64,000 nucleotides of DNA. Source: an uncultured Rhizobiaceae group bacterium (lineage in GTDB: Bacteria > Pseudomonadota > Alphaproteobacteria > Rhizobiales > Rhizobiaceae). Position numbers and translations under genes: made by a program. The stretch is taken from positions 1-64,000 of the forward strand of contig CALHCF010000021.1 in NCBI GenBank assembly GCA_937930635.1, read 5' to 3'. Of the stretch, positions 1-9,033 are shown piece after piece. Within the stretch, counting starts at the first letter, position 1; each line of letters opens with the position of its first letter. The notes beneath the pieces were generated by a model. It saw only the letters and a program-made list of their open reading frames with translations. It was not told where the DNA came from and did not search any database.

Positions 1-651
1 TTTGAGAAGGCCGTTGCCGAAGACGGCCTGGTTGATGCCGGATCTCATGCCGCTGTAACCCGCGAAGAATGGTGGGTACCCCAATATGTTGCCGACAAAT
101 GCCCTGGTCTTCCAGACTGGAAAGCACTTGATAAATGCGCCGAGATTTTTGCGACCGCCGAAACCAAGCCAAAAGGCCGCTTTGTCGGACCACCAGCTGA
201 CTGGGGTAAAAACTACTCCGAGCGCGTTGGTGCTCTTAAAATGAACTTCCAGGCAATCAATGTCGGACAGGCAGCTACTCTGTGGGCTGAACTTGACGCT
301 GCGGTTGCAAAGAAAGAGCCAATTGTTCTGTTCAACTGGACGCCAAATTTCATTGAAGCCAAACACAAAGGCATGTTCATTGATTTTCCGGACCCTGCGA
401 AAGTGGCGGAATGCAAGGATAACGCAAACCTCTGCGGTGCGCCGCGTTCTGGTTGGCTAAAAAAGGCGGCTTGGAAAGGTCTTGCAGAGAAATACCCCAA
501 AGCATGGGGTGTTATGCAAAAGATCAACTTTGACAATTCGCAGATCGCTGCGGCATCGCTGCTGGTTGATGTTGATGGTATGACAACCGAAGACGCCGCC
601 GACAAGTGGATTGCCGACAATGGCAGCGTTATCGACTCCTGGAAAAAATAA
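1..651 (+). CDS. tmoX: TMAO/quaternary-amine ABC transporter substrate-binding protein, 3' part
   Basis: The frame is open from the first base with no start, so this is the last 216 residues of a protein that begins outside the window. It resembles the C-terminal lobe of periplasmic OpuAC/ProX-type proteins that bind glycine betaine and similar methylated amines. A tryptophan-containing segment, FNWTPNFIEAK, is of the kind that supplies the aromatic cage for such ligands, and a Cys pair (ECKD, LCGAP) may form a disulfide. It is followed by a terminator, then the ATPase, permease, trimethylamine monooxygenase and TMAO demethylase genes. That context, known from marine TMAO users (TmoXVW), is why TMAO is preferred over glycine betaine as the ligand. 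The family is clear; the ligand is inferred from neighbours. Confidence 0.8.
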   Translation, partial: FEKAVAEDGLVDAGSHAAVTREEWWVPQYVADKCPGLPDWKALDKCAEIFATAETKPKGRFVGPPADWGKNYSERVGALKMNFQAINVGQAATLWAELDAAVAKKEPIVLFNWTPNFIEAKHKGMFIDFPDPAKVAECKDNANLCGAPRSGWLKKAAWKGLAEKYPKAWGVMQKINFDNSQIAAASLLVDVDGMTTEDAADKWIADNGSVIDSWKK

Positions 652-690
652 GCCTTTGACATAGGACTGTGTTTATTTGACCAAGAATCT

Positions 691-721
691 GCCGGGCATG
701 AAAATCATGCCCGGCTTTTTA
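691..721 (+). terminator. Rho-independent terminator after tmoX
   Basis: A perfect 10-bp stem (GCCGGGCATG / CATGCCCGGC) with a 5-base AAAAT loop is followed directly by a run of six T. It lies between the binding-protein gene and the ATPase gene, so it probably acts as a partial terminator that keeps the binding protein more abundant than the membrane parts. Confidence 0.85.
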
Positions 722-792
722 TTGCCGGAAAATCCTGGCGAAACATTGGTATCGTGGCCATACTGCTGGCCGCGGTCCGAAAGAGGAAATAC

Positions 793-1824
793 ATGAGCGA
801 CGACGTTCAGATCGAATGCCGCAACATCTGGAAGGTTTTTGGCGCTGACCCTGCGGGTTTCATGCGTAGACACAACAACCAGCCAGACACTGAAGCTCTC
901 AGCGAAGAAGGCTATATTGGTGCGGTACGGGATGTGTCTTTTGATGTGCATCGCGGCGAAATTCTGATCATCATGGGCCTCTCCGGATCAGGAAAATCAA
1001 CCATTATCCGGTGCATCACGCGGTTGAACGATCCCACCATCGGGTCGGTCAGATTTGACGGGCGCGACCTCCTGGCCGCCAGTGAAAAAGAACTGATCGA
1101 AATCCGTCGTCACAAGATGGGCATGGTGTTTCAGAATTTTGGGCTGCTGCCTCACCGCGATGTTATGTCCAACGTGGCTTTTCCTCTCGAAGTGCAGGGC
1201 CTTGAGCGCGCAGAGCGTGAAGCAAAGGCCCGCGAGATGATCGAGCTTGTTGGCCTTGGCGGACGCGAAAGCTATTTTCCCAGAGAACTTTCCGGCGGAC
1301 AGCAACAAAGAGTAGGCATTGCCCGGTCGCTGGCGGTGGAGCCGGATGTCTGGTTTCTTGATGAACCGTTTTCTGCGCTGGACCCTCTGATCCGGTCGGA
1401 AATGCAGGACGAATTCATTCGTCTCCAAAAAATGCTGAGGAAAACAATTGTCTTCATTACGCATGATTTTGAAGAAGCAACAAAACTGGCTGACCGAATC
1501 GGGATTATGAAAGACGGTCATCTCGTGCAACTTTCCACGCCTGAAGAAATGGTACTCAACCCTGCCGATGATTACGTAGCGGAGTTTACAAAAAACGCAC
1601 CGCGCGATCGGATTGTTTCTGTTCAGGCAATCATGACACCCACCCGCGCCAAGGCACCCAAAAAGGGCACTGGCGTCGAAGGCAGGCTCTCAATCGGTGA
1701 AGTCGCAGAGCAGGTGCTCAACTCCGACGGACCAGTCAATGTGGTGGACAAGGACAATATTGTTGTTGGATCAATTGATCGCAAAAGAATGACCAAAGCG
1801 CTGTTTGGCCGGGAGGGCGTATGA
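793..1824 (+). CDS. tmoV: ABC transporter ATP-binding protein (quaternary amine/TMAO type)
   Basis: This 343-residue ATPase would power uptake through the permease encoded next. It has a Walker A loop at residues 62-70 (GLSGSGKST), the signature LSGGQQQR near residue 165, a Walker B segment ending FLDEP near 190 and a switch histidine in FITHDFEE. These features and the length match ProV/OpuAA ATPases of the glycine betaine family. The C-terminal ~80 residues are a short regulatory-looking tail with a KAPKKGTG linker rather than clear full CBS domains. I chose the ATG at 793 because AGAGGAA lies just upstream. A longer frame reaches 754 but has no ribosome site. The stop overlaps the permease start by four bases (ATGA), so the two are translationally coupled. 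Confidence 0.86.
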   Translation: MSDDVQIECRNIWKVFGADPAGFMRRHNNQPDTEALSEEGYIGAVRDVSFDVHRGEILIIMGLSGSGKSTIIRCITRLNDPTIGSVRFDGRDLLAASEKELIEIRRHKMGMVFQNFGLLPHRDVMSNVAFPLEVQGLERAEREAKAREMIELVGLGGRESYFPRELSGGQQQRVGIARSLAVEPDVWFLDEPFSALDPLIRSEMQDEFIRLQKMLRKTIVFITHDFEEATKLADRIGIMKDGHLVQLSTPEEMVLNPADDYVAEFTKNAPRDRIVSVQAIMTPTRAKAPKKGTGVEGRLSIGEVAEQVLNSDGPVNVVDKDNIVVGSIDRKRMTKALFGREGV

Positions 1825-4070
1825 GTGTCGCCACTGCGGATGGTGTAAAAGGGGGTATCGGGCTGCGCCGTCTGCCCACCGACACAGTGTGGGGGCAACT
1901 GGGTATCGCGGTTGCAGTTTCACTGCTGCTGGCCACTTTGTTGAATATGTTCTGGAATTGGCCTGCGGAACTTGTTCTACCGATCAAGATATGGATCACC
2001 GATCTTTTTCGCTGGCTCGACAAAGAAGCAACCCTTGGTCTTTTCACCGTAAAAGACGCCACACGAACGGTGTCCTGGATACTGAAACAGCCATTGATCT
2101 GGTTTGAATATCTGCTGTGGAAGGGAGCAAAACCGTTTCAGATGTTGCCGGTTTTCTGGATTGCCATGGCAACACTGGCAGGATTTGTGGCGTATCGTCT
2201 GCGCAATGGTCGCTCGGCGGTTCTGGTTGCCTTCCTGGTTTTGGCTGTGGTCTCGCTGGACGGGCTGCCCCACATATTGCTCAGCCTTACAAAGGCTTTG
2301 AGAGCAGATCCGTTGATGGAGCCTGCAGCGTTTATCGGGATATCTGAATGGCCGGGCTATCTGCTTGAGCTGCTGGCCCCGAAGAACAAAATCAAACCGT
2401 TGCCATGGGTTGCGGTGGTCGCCGGATTTGCAATCTTCGCCCATTGGGTTGGCGGATGGCGGTTGGCGATTCTGGTTGGATTTTGCATGTCCTATCTGGC
2501 GTTCACCGGGTTGTGGCGCGAGAGCATGAAAACGTTTTCTCTTGTCGCTGTTGCGGTGCCGATCTCGGCTGTGCTGGGTCTGTTTCTGGGCGTCTGGGTC
2601 ACCCGTTCCAAACGGGCCGCCAGCATTCTGACCCCAATGTTCGATTTGATGCAGGCAACACCACATCTTGCTTATCTCGTGCCTGTGGTGGTGATGTTTG
2701 GAGCCGGTCAGGTGCCCGCACTTATTGCCACCGTCATCTTTGCGATGCCGCCCATGGCACGTTGTACGATATTGGCCCTGCAAACGGTCCCCAGCGACGT
2801 TGTCGAATCTGGTCACATGAACGGATGCACACCCCGACAATTGCTGTGGAAGGTGCAATTGCCAGCATCGCAAAAGACACTGCTTCTGGGCCTCAATCAG
2901 GTCATCATGCAAACCTTGGCTATGGTCGTTATCGCATCACTTGTTGGGGCGCAGGGGCTGGGCCACAAGCTGCTGTTCTCCCTGCAGCAACTCAAACTTG
3001 GTTTTGCCACCATGCAGGGTATCGCCATTGTTCTTATGGCTGTCGCGCTGGACCGGGTCACCCAGGCTTACGCCAATCGCGCCACAGATTATGAACACAG
3101 GGAATCGCGCAGCTTCGTGGAGCAACATTTTCACCTCGTGCTGTTTGCTGCAGTCATAATTGTTTCAATAATTGCGGCCTACTTCTTCAAAGACGTGGCG
3201 ATCCTTTCTAAAAAAATGCTGCTCGCCGACAACAAGAGTGCGCTTGAGCTGGATAAGTCGATAAAGCAAATTACTTTTTTCCTGATCGATTACGTCAAAC
3301 CGATCCGTGACTGGCTTACCGTCTACACACTCATTCCGCTGCGCAACTTCTATCAGGGCACACCATGGATCGTGGTCCTGGCTGTGATTGGCGTTCTCGG
3401 TTTTCGGTTGGGTGGAAGACGGCTTGCGCTGCTGGTCTGCTCGCTGTTCTTCTTTGTTATCGTCCTCCCCGGAAACTGGGAGTTTGCAACGACGACATTT
3501 TACTATGTCTCGTCAGCACTTATTGTTTGCGTGTTGATTGGCGTTCCCATTGGTATCTGGGCATCGCGTTCTCCGCGTGTGGCAAAAATTACGATGGCGT
3601 GTTGCGACACGCTCCAGACATTCCCCTCATTCATCTACCTCTTACCTGCTATCATGCTGTTCAAGGTTGGCGAGCTGGCAATTATCTTTGCCATCGTGCC
3701 TTACGCTACGGTTCCGGCCATTCGCTATACCTATCTGGGATTGCGCCTTGTCCCCGAAGTAACGGGAGAAGCGGCCCGTATGTCAGGGGCAACAACGTTC
3801 CAGCGGCTGTGGAAAGTGCAACTGCCCATCGCGCTGCCTGAGATCATGCTGGGCGTCAATCAGACGATCATGATGGCGCTGGCCATGACCGCTATCACGG
3901 CGTTGATTGGCGGAACAGATCTTGGACAAGAGATCTATCGTGCCCTGCCAACCAGCGATGCCGGCAGAGGGGTTATGGCTGGTCTGGGAATTGCCACGAT
4001 GGGTATTATTGCAGACCGTCTCATTGGCGCATGGGCGGACCAGCGCAAGAAAAATCTGGGTGTCGAATAG
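1821..4070 (+). CDS. tmoW: Fused double permease of quaternary-amine/TMAO ABC transporter
   Basis: This 749-residue inner-membrane protein contains two complete binding-protein-dependent permease domains in tandem, whereas ProW/OpuAB-type permeases usually have one. Each half carries its own EAA-type loop that contacts the ATPase: [14 protein letters not shown] near residue 335 and [14 protein letters not shown] near residue 655. Each loop is followed by a similar helix ([15 protein letters not shown] and [15 protein letters not shown]). The repetition shows an internal duplication, so one polypeptide could form the whole channel. A charged stretch around residues 460-490 ([11 protein letters not shown]) separates the halves. 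It sits in an operon with the ATPase (4-base overlap) and with tmm (10-base gap). The transporter class is clear; TMAO specificity rests on the neighbours. Confidence 0.85.
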   Translation: MSVATADGVKGGIGLRRLPTDTVWGQLGIAVAVSLLLATLLNMFWNWPAELVLPIKIWITDLFRWLDKEATLGLFTVKDATRTVSWILKQPLIWFEYLLWKGAKPFQMLPVFWIAMATLAGFVAYRLRNGRSAVLVAFLVLAVVSLDGLPHILLSLTKALRADPLMEPAAFIGISEWPGYLLELLAPKNKIKPLPWVAVVAGFAIFAHWVGGWRLAILVGFCMSYLAFTGLWRESMKTFSLVAVAVPISAVLGLFLGVWVTRSKRAASILTPMFDLMQATPHLAYLVPVVVMFGAGQVPALIATVIFAMPPMARCTILALQTVPSDVVESGHMNGCTPRQLLWKVQLPASQKTLLLGLNQVIMQTLAMVVIASLVGAQGLGHKLLFSLQQLKLGFATMQGIAIVLMAVALDRVTQAYANRATDYEHRESRSFVEQHFHLVLFAAVIIVSIIAAYFFKDVAILSKKMLLADNKSALELDKSIKQITFFLIDYVKPIRDWLTVYTLIPLRNFYQGTPWIVVLAVIGVLGFRLGGRRLALLVCSLFFFVIVLPGNWEFATTTFYYVSSALIVCVLIGVPIGIWASRSPRVAKITMACCDTLQTFPSFIYLLPAIMLFKVGELAIIFAIVPYATVPAIRYTYLGLRLVPEVTGEAARMSGATTFQRLWKVQLPIALPEIMLGVNQTIMMALAMTAITALIGGTDLGQEIYRALPTSDAGRGVMAGLGIATMGIIADRLIGAWADQRKKNLGVE

Positions 4071-4080
4071 AGGGAGATTT

Positions 4081-5427
4081 ATGATCATGTCGAAACGGGT
4101 AGCGATTATCGGAGCGGGACCGTCCGGCCTCGCTCAACTTCGGGCGTTTCAATCTGCCAAAAAAAAGGGCGATGCAATCCCCGAGGTTGTCTGTTTTGAA
4201 AAGCAGGATAACTGGGGTGGTCTTTGGAACTACACCTGGCGTACAGGGCTGGATGAATACGGCGAACCCGTACACGGCTCCATGTACCGCTATCTGTGGT
4301 CAAACGGACCAAAAGAGGGATTGGAATTTGCCGATTATACGTTTGATGAACATTTCGGCAAACCAATAGCCAGCTATCCGCCACGGGCTGTCCTGTTCGA
4401 CTATATTGAAGGCCGGATGAAGAAAGCTGACGTCCGTGATATGATCCGGTTCTCGACAGTTTGTCGCAACGTTTCCTATGACGAGGCGACAGGTAAGTTC
4501 ACGGTGACCGTTGAAGATCTCCCCAACCGGCGCACCTATGCCGAAGAATTTGACAACGTGGTGGTTGCGACGGGTCACTTCTCAACACCAAACGTGCCGT
4601 TTTACCCCGGCTTTGATACATTCAAGGGGCGGGTTCTGCACGCTCATGATTTCCGCGATGCCATGGAGTTCAAGGACAAGAATATTTTGATCCTTGGCAC
4701 CTCCTATTCGGCCGAGGATATCGGCTCACAATGTTGGAAATACGGCTGCAAGTCGATCACCGTAGCTCATCGTACCGCTCCCATGGGGTATGATTGGCCG
4801 GATAATTGGAAGGAAGTTCCGGCGCTGGTGAAGGTGGAGGGCAATACTGCGACCTTCAAGGATGGAACAACTGCCGATGTTGATGCAGTGATCCTCTGTA
4901 CCGGCTACCAGCACCATTTCCCATTCATGCCGGAAGAATTACGGCTCGTTTGTCCCAATGTTCTGGCAACCCCGATGCTCTATAAAGGTGTCGCCTTTAT
5001 AGATAATCCCAAGGTGTTTTATCTGGGAATGCAGGACCAGTGGTACACGTTCAATATGTTCGATGCCCAGGCCTGGTGGGCTCGTGATGTCATTATGGGG
5101 CGCATTGATGTTCCGGCAAAAGCCGACATGCAGGCTGACATAGACGCCCGCATGAAGGCCGAAAGTGAGCTTGAGGATGATTATGCCTGCATCGACTATC
5201 AGGGCGCATATACGCAGGAACTGATTAGCGAGACCGACTATCCAAGTTTTGACATTAAGGCTTCTAACGAAGCTTTCTATCAGTGGAAGAAGCACAAGAA
5301 GAAAAACATCATGACCTTCCGGGACAATGGGTATGTTTCGCCAATGACTGGCACGCAGGCGCCGCCCCACCACACGGTGTGGAAGGATGCGATGGATGAC
5401 AGTCTTGAGAGCTATCTCGATATCTGA
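4081..5427 (+). CDS. tmm: Trimethylamine monooxygenase (flavin-containing)
   Basis: Tmm is a cytoplasmic flavin- and NADPH-dependent enzyme that oxidises trimethylamine to trimethylamine N-oxide. This 448-residue protein has the FAD-binding GAGPSG motif near the N-terminus. It has the flavin monooxygenase fingerprint [11 protein letters not shown] near residue 185, and a second dinucleotide loop (GTSYSAED) for NADPH near residue 207. Segments such as [16 protein letters not shown] and [13 protein letters not shown] are strongly Tmm-like. Length is typical. The start could be ATG 4081, 4 bases after AGGGAG, or ATG 4087; both give the same domain. A long in-frame extension upstream overlaps tmoW and is not used. 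It follows the transporter closely and stands near tdm, so imported or locally made TMAO can be passed on to demethylation. Confidence 0.9.
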   Translation: MIMSKRVAIIGAGPSGLAQLRAFQSAKKKGDAIPEVVCFEKQDNWGGLWNYTWRTGLDEYGEPVHGSMYRYLWSNGPKEGLEFADYTFDEHFGKPIASYPPRAVLFDYIEGRMKKADVRDMIRFSTVCRNVSYDEATGKFTVTVEDLPNRRTYAEEFDNVVVATGHFSTPNVPFYPGFDTFKGRVLHAHDFRDAMEFKDKNILILGTSYSAEDIGSQCWKYGCKSITVAHRTAPMGYDWPDNWKEVPALVKVEGNTATFKDGTTADVDAVILCTGYQHHFPFMPEELRLVCPNVLATPMLYKGVAFIDNPKVFYLGMQDQWYTFNMFDAQAWWARDVIMGRIDVPAKADMQADIDARMKAESELEDDYACIDYQGAYTQELISETDYPSFDIKASNEAFYQWKKHKKKNIMTFRDNGYVSPMTGTQAPPHHTVWKDAMDDSLESYLDI

Positions 5428-5453
5428 CAAAAGGTGTGGAGGCCGTATAAATT

Positions 5454-6272
5454 GTGACTAAGCAAATTGCCCATCGGTTTGCCCAATTGGCGAATGAATG
5501 GAGCAGGTCGGCGCTGGCGGCTTTAACGTCCATTCTCGCGGTCGCGATATTCTGGTTAGTCGCGACATCAGCTCACGCGGAAGAAGTTGATCTCGAGCTT
5601 GTGCTTGCCATGGACGGCTCCGGGTCGATTAGCGAGAGGGAGTATATTCTGCAACTGGAAGGCACCGCCCGCGCGTTTGAAGATCCGGCCATCCGATCTG
5701 CCCTTCGGTCGGGGCCAATCGGCCGTATTGCAGTTTCCGTTCTCATTTGGTCAGACGCGGCATTCCCGAAGTTCAAGAGCGGTTGGTTTATCCTCGACAC
5801 TGATGAAAGTGCGGCCTTATTCGCAAACAAAGTGCGCAATTTTCACAAACATACCGGACGCAAATTCGGTATTGGTGGTGGGGGAACCGGCATTGGAGAA
5901 GGCATCAGGGTTGCTCTGGAAATGATCCGCACCAACAGGTTTCAGGGTTTGCGACAGGTGGTTGATGTTTCAGGAGACGGCATAGAAACCGACCCCTGGT
6001 TCAAGAAGGCGATTACCCTGCCGGCGGCGCGCGCACTGGCCCAACGCGATGGCGTTACACTTAATGGATTGCCGATCCTGACCGCCGATTTCCCCCACCT
6101 TGATGATTATTACCGAAGTGATGTGATTAACGGCCCCGGCGCATTTGTGGTGATTGCCGATGGCTTTGAAGATTTCGGACGGGCAATTCGTGAAAAACTA
6201 TGGCGCGAAATATCACATTCAATTGCGTGGGCACCCCAACTCAACTCCGTGATTACCGCACAGAAAAATTGA
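5454..6272 (+). CDS. Secreted von Willebrand A-like protein (DUF1194)
   Basis: This 272-residue protein starts with a hydrophobic N-terminal segment (residues ~18-42) ending in SAHAEE, which looks like a signal peptide with a cleavage site. The mature part opens with a von Willebrand A metal-binding motif, AMDGSGSIS (DxSxS), and continues with the typical Thr and Asp positions (GGGGTGIGEGI, VDVSGDGIET). It matches the DUF1194 family, whose function is unknown to me. A GTG start at 5454 is preceded by TGGAGG. It lies 26 bases after tmm in the same direction and converges on tdm, so it may be transcribed with the TMAO genes. Whether it takes part in amine metabolism cannot be told from sequence. 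Confidence 0.8.
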   Translation: MTKQIAHRFAQLANEWSRSALAALTSILAVAIFWLVATSAHAEEVDLELVLAMDGSGSISEREYILQLEGTARAFEDPAIRSALRSGPIGRIAVSVLIWSDAAFPKFKSGWFILDTDESAALFANKVRNFHKHTGRKFGIGGGGTGIGEGIRVALEMIRTNRFQGLRQVVDVSGDGIETDPWFKKAITLPAARALAQRDGVTLNGLPILTADFPHLDDYYRSDVINGPGAFVVIADGFEDFGRAIREKLWREISHSIAWAPQLNSVITAQKN

Positions 6273-6308
6273 TCAAAAGAAACGGCCAGACTGCCTCCCC
6301 ACAGCACT

Positions 6309-8672
6309 CTAACTGCGTGGCCGCTCCTTATTGGGATCATAGTGCGGGAAGGTAACAACCGTAGCCGGCAAGCGCTTCATGTGGCCATCCAGTTTCCCCA
6401 CTTCAACTTCAGTCCCCGGCTCCGCGTGCACAACATCCAAGCGAGCCAGGGCAATATTTTTGTTCAGGACGGGAGATTTCATCCCTGATGTGATTTCACC
6501 AATCTGCGCTCTTCCCACATGTACACAGTCTCCGTTGCCGACCAGTTCCTGCCCCTGAATCTCAAGTCCAACCAGTTTCTTTTGCGGATGAGCCTTGCGC
6601 TCAATCAATGCGCTTTTGCCAATAAAGTCTTCTTCTTTTGTCTTCAATGCTACCGTAAAGCCGATACCGGCTTCGAACGGGTCTGTCGTGTCATCAAATT
6701 CATAATCTTTAAAGATCAGGCCGGCTTCGACCCGAAGCCAATCAAGAGCTTCCAGCCCCAGAGGTTTCAGTCCGTGCGGCTGCCCTGCCTTCCAAACGGC
6801 GTCAAATACAGTTTCTGCATCTCTTGGATGACAAAAAATTTCGTAACCCAATTCTCCAGAATACCCGGTTCGTGACACAACAACCGGAACCCCCTGATAA
6901 TCACCGATCCGGCCCACGGTAAAACGAAACCATTCAATCTCTCCAACTTCCGGTCGTGTGGGTGGGGTCCAGATAATCTCTTTGATGATATCGCGGCTCC
7001 TGGGACCCTGTAGCGCGATGTTGTGCATTTGGTCTGTTGAAGAACGCACCCAGGCCTTAAGACCCAGCTTTTGTGCCTGCTCCCGCATCCAGATACCGGA
7101 TACGTCACTCCCCCCAATCCAGCGGAAGTTCTCAGGCCCGAGCCGGTAGACCGTGCCGTCATCCACCATGCCTCCGTGTTCATAGCACATCGCCGTATAA
7201 ACGACCTGGCCGTCGGAAAGCTTGCGGATGTTGCGCGTTACGCAATAGTTGACGAGGGCTTCCGCATCAGGCCCGGTCACCTCAAATTTACGCAATGGCG
7301 ACAGATCCATCACCACAGCGGCTTCCCGGGCGGCCCAGTATTCCTCGGTCGGGCCTTCATTGTTGAACCGGTTGGGCAACCAGTAACCGTTATATTCGGT
7401 GAAATCGCGGGTTAGTTTTGAGAAAGAAGAATGAAAAGCGGTTTCTTTGGTCAGAACCGCATCTGCATCTGGTGTCATGCGAAAAGCCGTTGCTCGTTTG
7501 AATGTTTCGTTAGCGCCATAGACGCGCACATGAATGTCCGTAGGGTTCCAGCCATTTGCAGCGTCGATATCGCAGGGGCAGGCCGATGCGACGCACACAA
7601 GATCGGTTAATGCCCGCATCATCACGTAGTCGCCGGGCCTTGACCATGGTTCGTCAAAATAGATCTGGTTCGCCGCATCGATATTGGTGTTGTAAAAGTA
7701 GTTGAGTGCCTCCCAGCCCTTACGGCCAACAACACCAAAATGCTGGAGAGCGTCGTTAAAATTGTCACTGCAGTTGACGTGGCCCGGATAGCCCATTTCA
7801 TCATAATATTTGGAGTTACAGGCGGTCATGAACACGTCATGGCGCCCGCAGGTATCCTGAATGATCTCGACCAAGGGTTCCATTTCCAGATCGAATGTTT
7901 TGGCCGGAATGCCGGGAATGGGGTTGATCAGCCCTAGCAACGAGCGGGTGATCGTTGCATCCAGTGCTTTTTCGTTGCCAGCATCCAACTTGCGGCGGGC
8001 AAATGCCTGAAAGTCGGAACACTGTCGTCCATCCACATCGATAATCTGGATGTACTCACCTGCCCTCACGGTAAAGCTTTCTGCTGTTGCCGCATGAATG
8101 CGAATATCTTGCACAGGGTCCGCAAGAGGTTCGGGCAACCGCGCTTTTCGCGATGTTCTTACCTTTGCACGATGGATCAGGATCTCGATAGGCGTGGACA
8201 CATCCTGCAGGTCGAAATCCATGACTGTCCCGGGCACCGCAACAATCAGCACCCCATCTTCGAGAATGGAAAATTCCGCACGGCTGCCAGCTGATGACTG
8301 TTGGCCGAACACACACACTGCTCTCAGTTTTCCAACATCGATATTGCGCATTTCAAGGCTTGTCCGGGCTCTGCGTGCGCTCTCGTCCCCTGAAGCCAGA
8401 ATGGACTTCAAACCCTCAGCATCGCTATCGGCTTTGGCATTCAATATACGGTCATTGAACTTTCCCTGAGCACCGACTCCGATCAATTCACAGGGCTGGC
8501 ACCCCTCCCGATCAACGACCTCTATTCTATCGCCAACCTCAACCTCGACAATGACCGACCCGCCACCCTCAGCGACATATCGTTCGGTGTTATCGGGCAA
8601 CCCAACAAGTCCTGGCCGCAGAATACGTGATGGTTGCGGTGCTGTTCCCGCTGTTGCGGCGGTCTGATCCAT
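6309..8672 (-). CDS. tdm: Trimethylamine-N-oxide demethylase (DUF1989 + GcvT-like)
   Basis: Tdm splits TMAO into dimethylamine and formaldehyde, and its tetrahydrofolate-binding domain captures the formaldehyde. The 787-residue protein shows the diagnostic build: DUF1989-type sequence over roughly residues 30-430, apparently as two related segments, then a GcvT-like aminomethyltransferase domain from about residue 440 (PLRKFEVTGPDAEALVN) to the end. Three cysteines, at residues 285 (TACNS), 301 (NCSDN) and 365 (ACPCD), have the spacing I recall for the zinc ligands of characterised Tdm. I chose ATG 8672. The frame extends to a TTG at 8726 without a ribosome site. It is opposite in direction to tmm and separated from the upstream sulfonate genes by 358 bases, so it has its own promoter. 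Confidence 0.88.
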   Translation of the reverse strand: MDQTAATAGTAPQPSRILRPGLVGLPDNTERYVAEGGGSVIVEVEVGDRIEVVDREGCQPCELIGVGAQGKFNDRILNAKADSDAEGLKSILASGDESARRARTSLEMRNIDVGKLRAVCVFGQQSSAGSRAEFSILEDGVLIVAVPGTVMDFDLQDVSTPIEILIHRAKVRTSRKARLPEPLADPVQDIRIHAATAESFTVRAGEYIQIIDVDGRQCSDFQAFARRKLDAGNEKALDATITRSLLGLINPIPGIPAKTFDLEMEPLVEIIQDTCGRHDVFMTACNSKYYDEMGYPGHVNCSDNFNDALQHFGVVGRKGWEALNYFYNTNIDAANQIYFDEPWSRPGDYVMMRALTDLVCVASACPCDIDAANGWNPTDIHVRVYGANETFKRATAFRMTPDADAVLTKETAFHSSFSKLTRDFTEYNGYWLPNRFNNEGPTEEYWAAREAAVVMDLSPLRKFEVTGPDAEALVNYCVTRNIRKLSDGQVVYTAMCYEHGGMVDDGTVYRLGPENFRWIGGSDVSGIWMREQAQKLGLKAWVRSSTDQMHNIALQGPRSRDIIKEIIWTPPTRPEVGEIEWFRFTVGRIGDYQGVPVVVSRTGYSGELGYEIFCHPRDAETVFDAVWKAGQPHGLKPLGLEALDWLRVEAGLIFKDYEFDDTTDPFEAGIGFTVALKTKEEDFIGKSALIERKAHPQKKLVGLEIQGQELVGNGDCVHVGRAQIGEITSGMKSPVLNKNIALARLDVVHAEPGTEVEVGKLDGHMKRLPATVVTFPHYDPNKERPRS

Positions 8673-9030
8673 GCTCTTGGCCCTGCCACTTTCGATGCTG
8701 TCATTTAAAGTTGGACGCAGATTCAAATCAAGCCAAAAGGTTGCAATTGGGCTATAATTGGTATGATTTTGGACTATTTTAGCTTTGGCGCGAAGAAAGT
8801 CTCAGAAATCTGGTGCGCTACGGATACGATGAGACGCGCAGGCGTTTCCTGCGTCATATCGTGAGCTGCATTCCTATAATTCGCGAAATTTTTGCGACCG
8901 CTTTTGGTAGGACAAACCAAGAGCGGTCTTGTGCCAATCTCACCGGAGCCGGGTTTGACCGCTCCGTATTTTCAGACGGTTACGGCATGAGCATAGAATG
9001 GCATAGCTGGGAAAAATACAATTTTCCAAG
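8673..9030. other. Intergenic region between tdm and the sulfonate operon
   Basis: No convincing gene lies in these 358 bases; a short forward frame over 8813-9070 lacks coding character. The part next to tdm is A+T-rich and holds a direct repeat of AATTGG (8745 and 8756, 11 bases apart) that may mark the tdm promoter. Hairpins lie at 8832-8851 (arms GACGC...GCAGG / CCTGC...GTC, imperfect), 8896-8928 and 9004-9033. Confidence 0.6.
8896..8928. repeat. Long inverted repeat (hairpin) related to the one at 13493
   Basis: The arms GACCGCTTTTGGT and ACCAAGAGCGGTC pair over 13 positions with one G-U wobble and a 7-base loop. The right arm shares CCAAGAGCGG with the hairpin after suyB, so the two similar palindromes flank the DHPS genes. 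No clear T-run follows on either strand, so the role (terminator, binding site or dispersed repeat) is open. Confidence 0.6.
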
Positions 9031-9033
9031 CTA
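9004..9033 (-). terminator. Possible terminator hairpin at the end of the hps operon
   Basis: TAGCT-GGAAAA and TTTTCC-AGCTA pair with one mismatch per arm and a 6-base loop. The hairpin covers the stop codon of the SDR gene on the minus strand. The bases after the stem are not T-rich, so termination is only a suggestion. Confidence 0.4.

Noticed and set aside
1977-2912. 311-residue reverse frame inside tmoW
   Set aside because: The composition is His/Gln/Arg-rich, typical of the shadow of a hydrophobic gene. The forward permease has two clear EAA loops.
3907-4080. Upstream extension of the tmm frame
   Set aside because: It overlaps the end of the permease gene; the FAD motif starts right after 4081 with AGGGAG just upstream.
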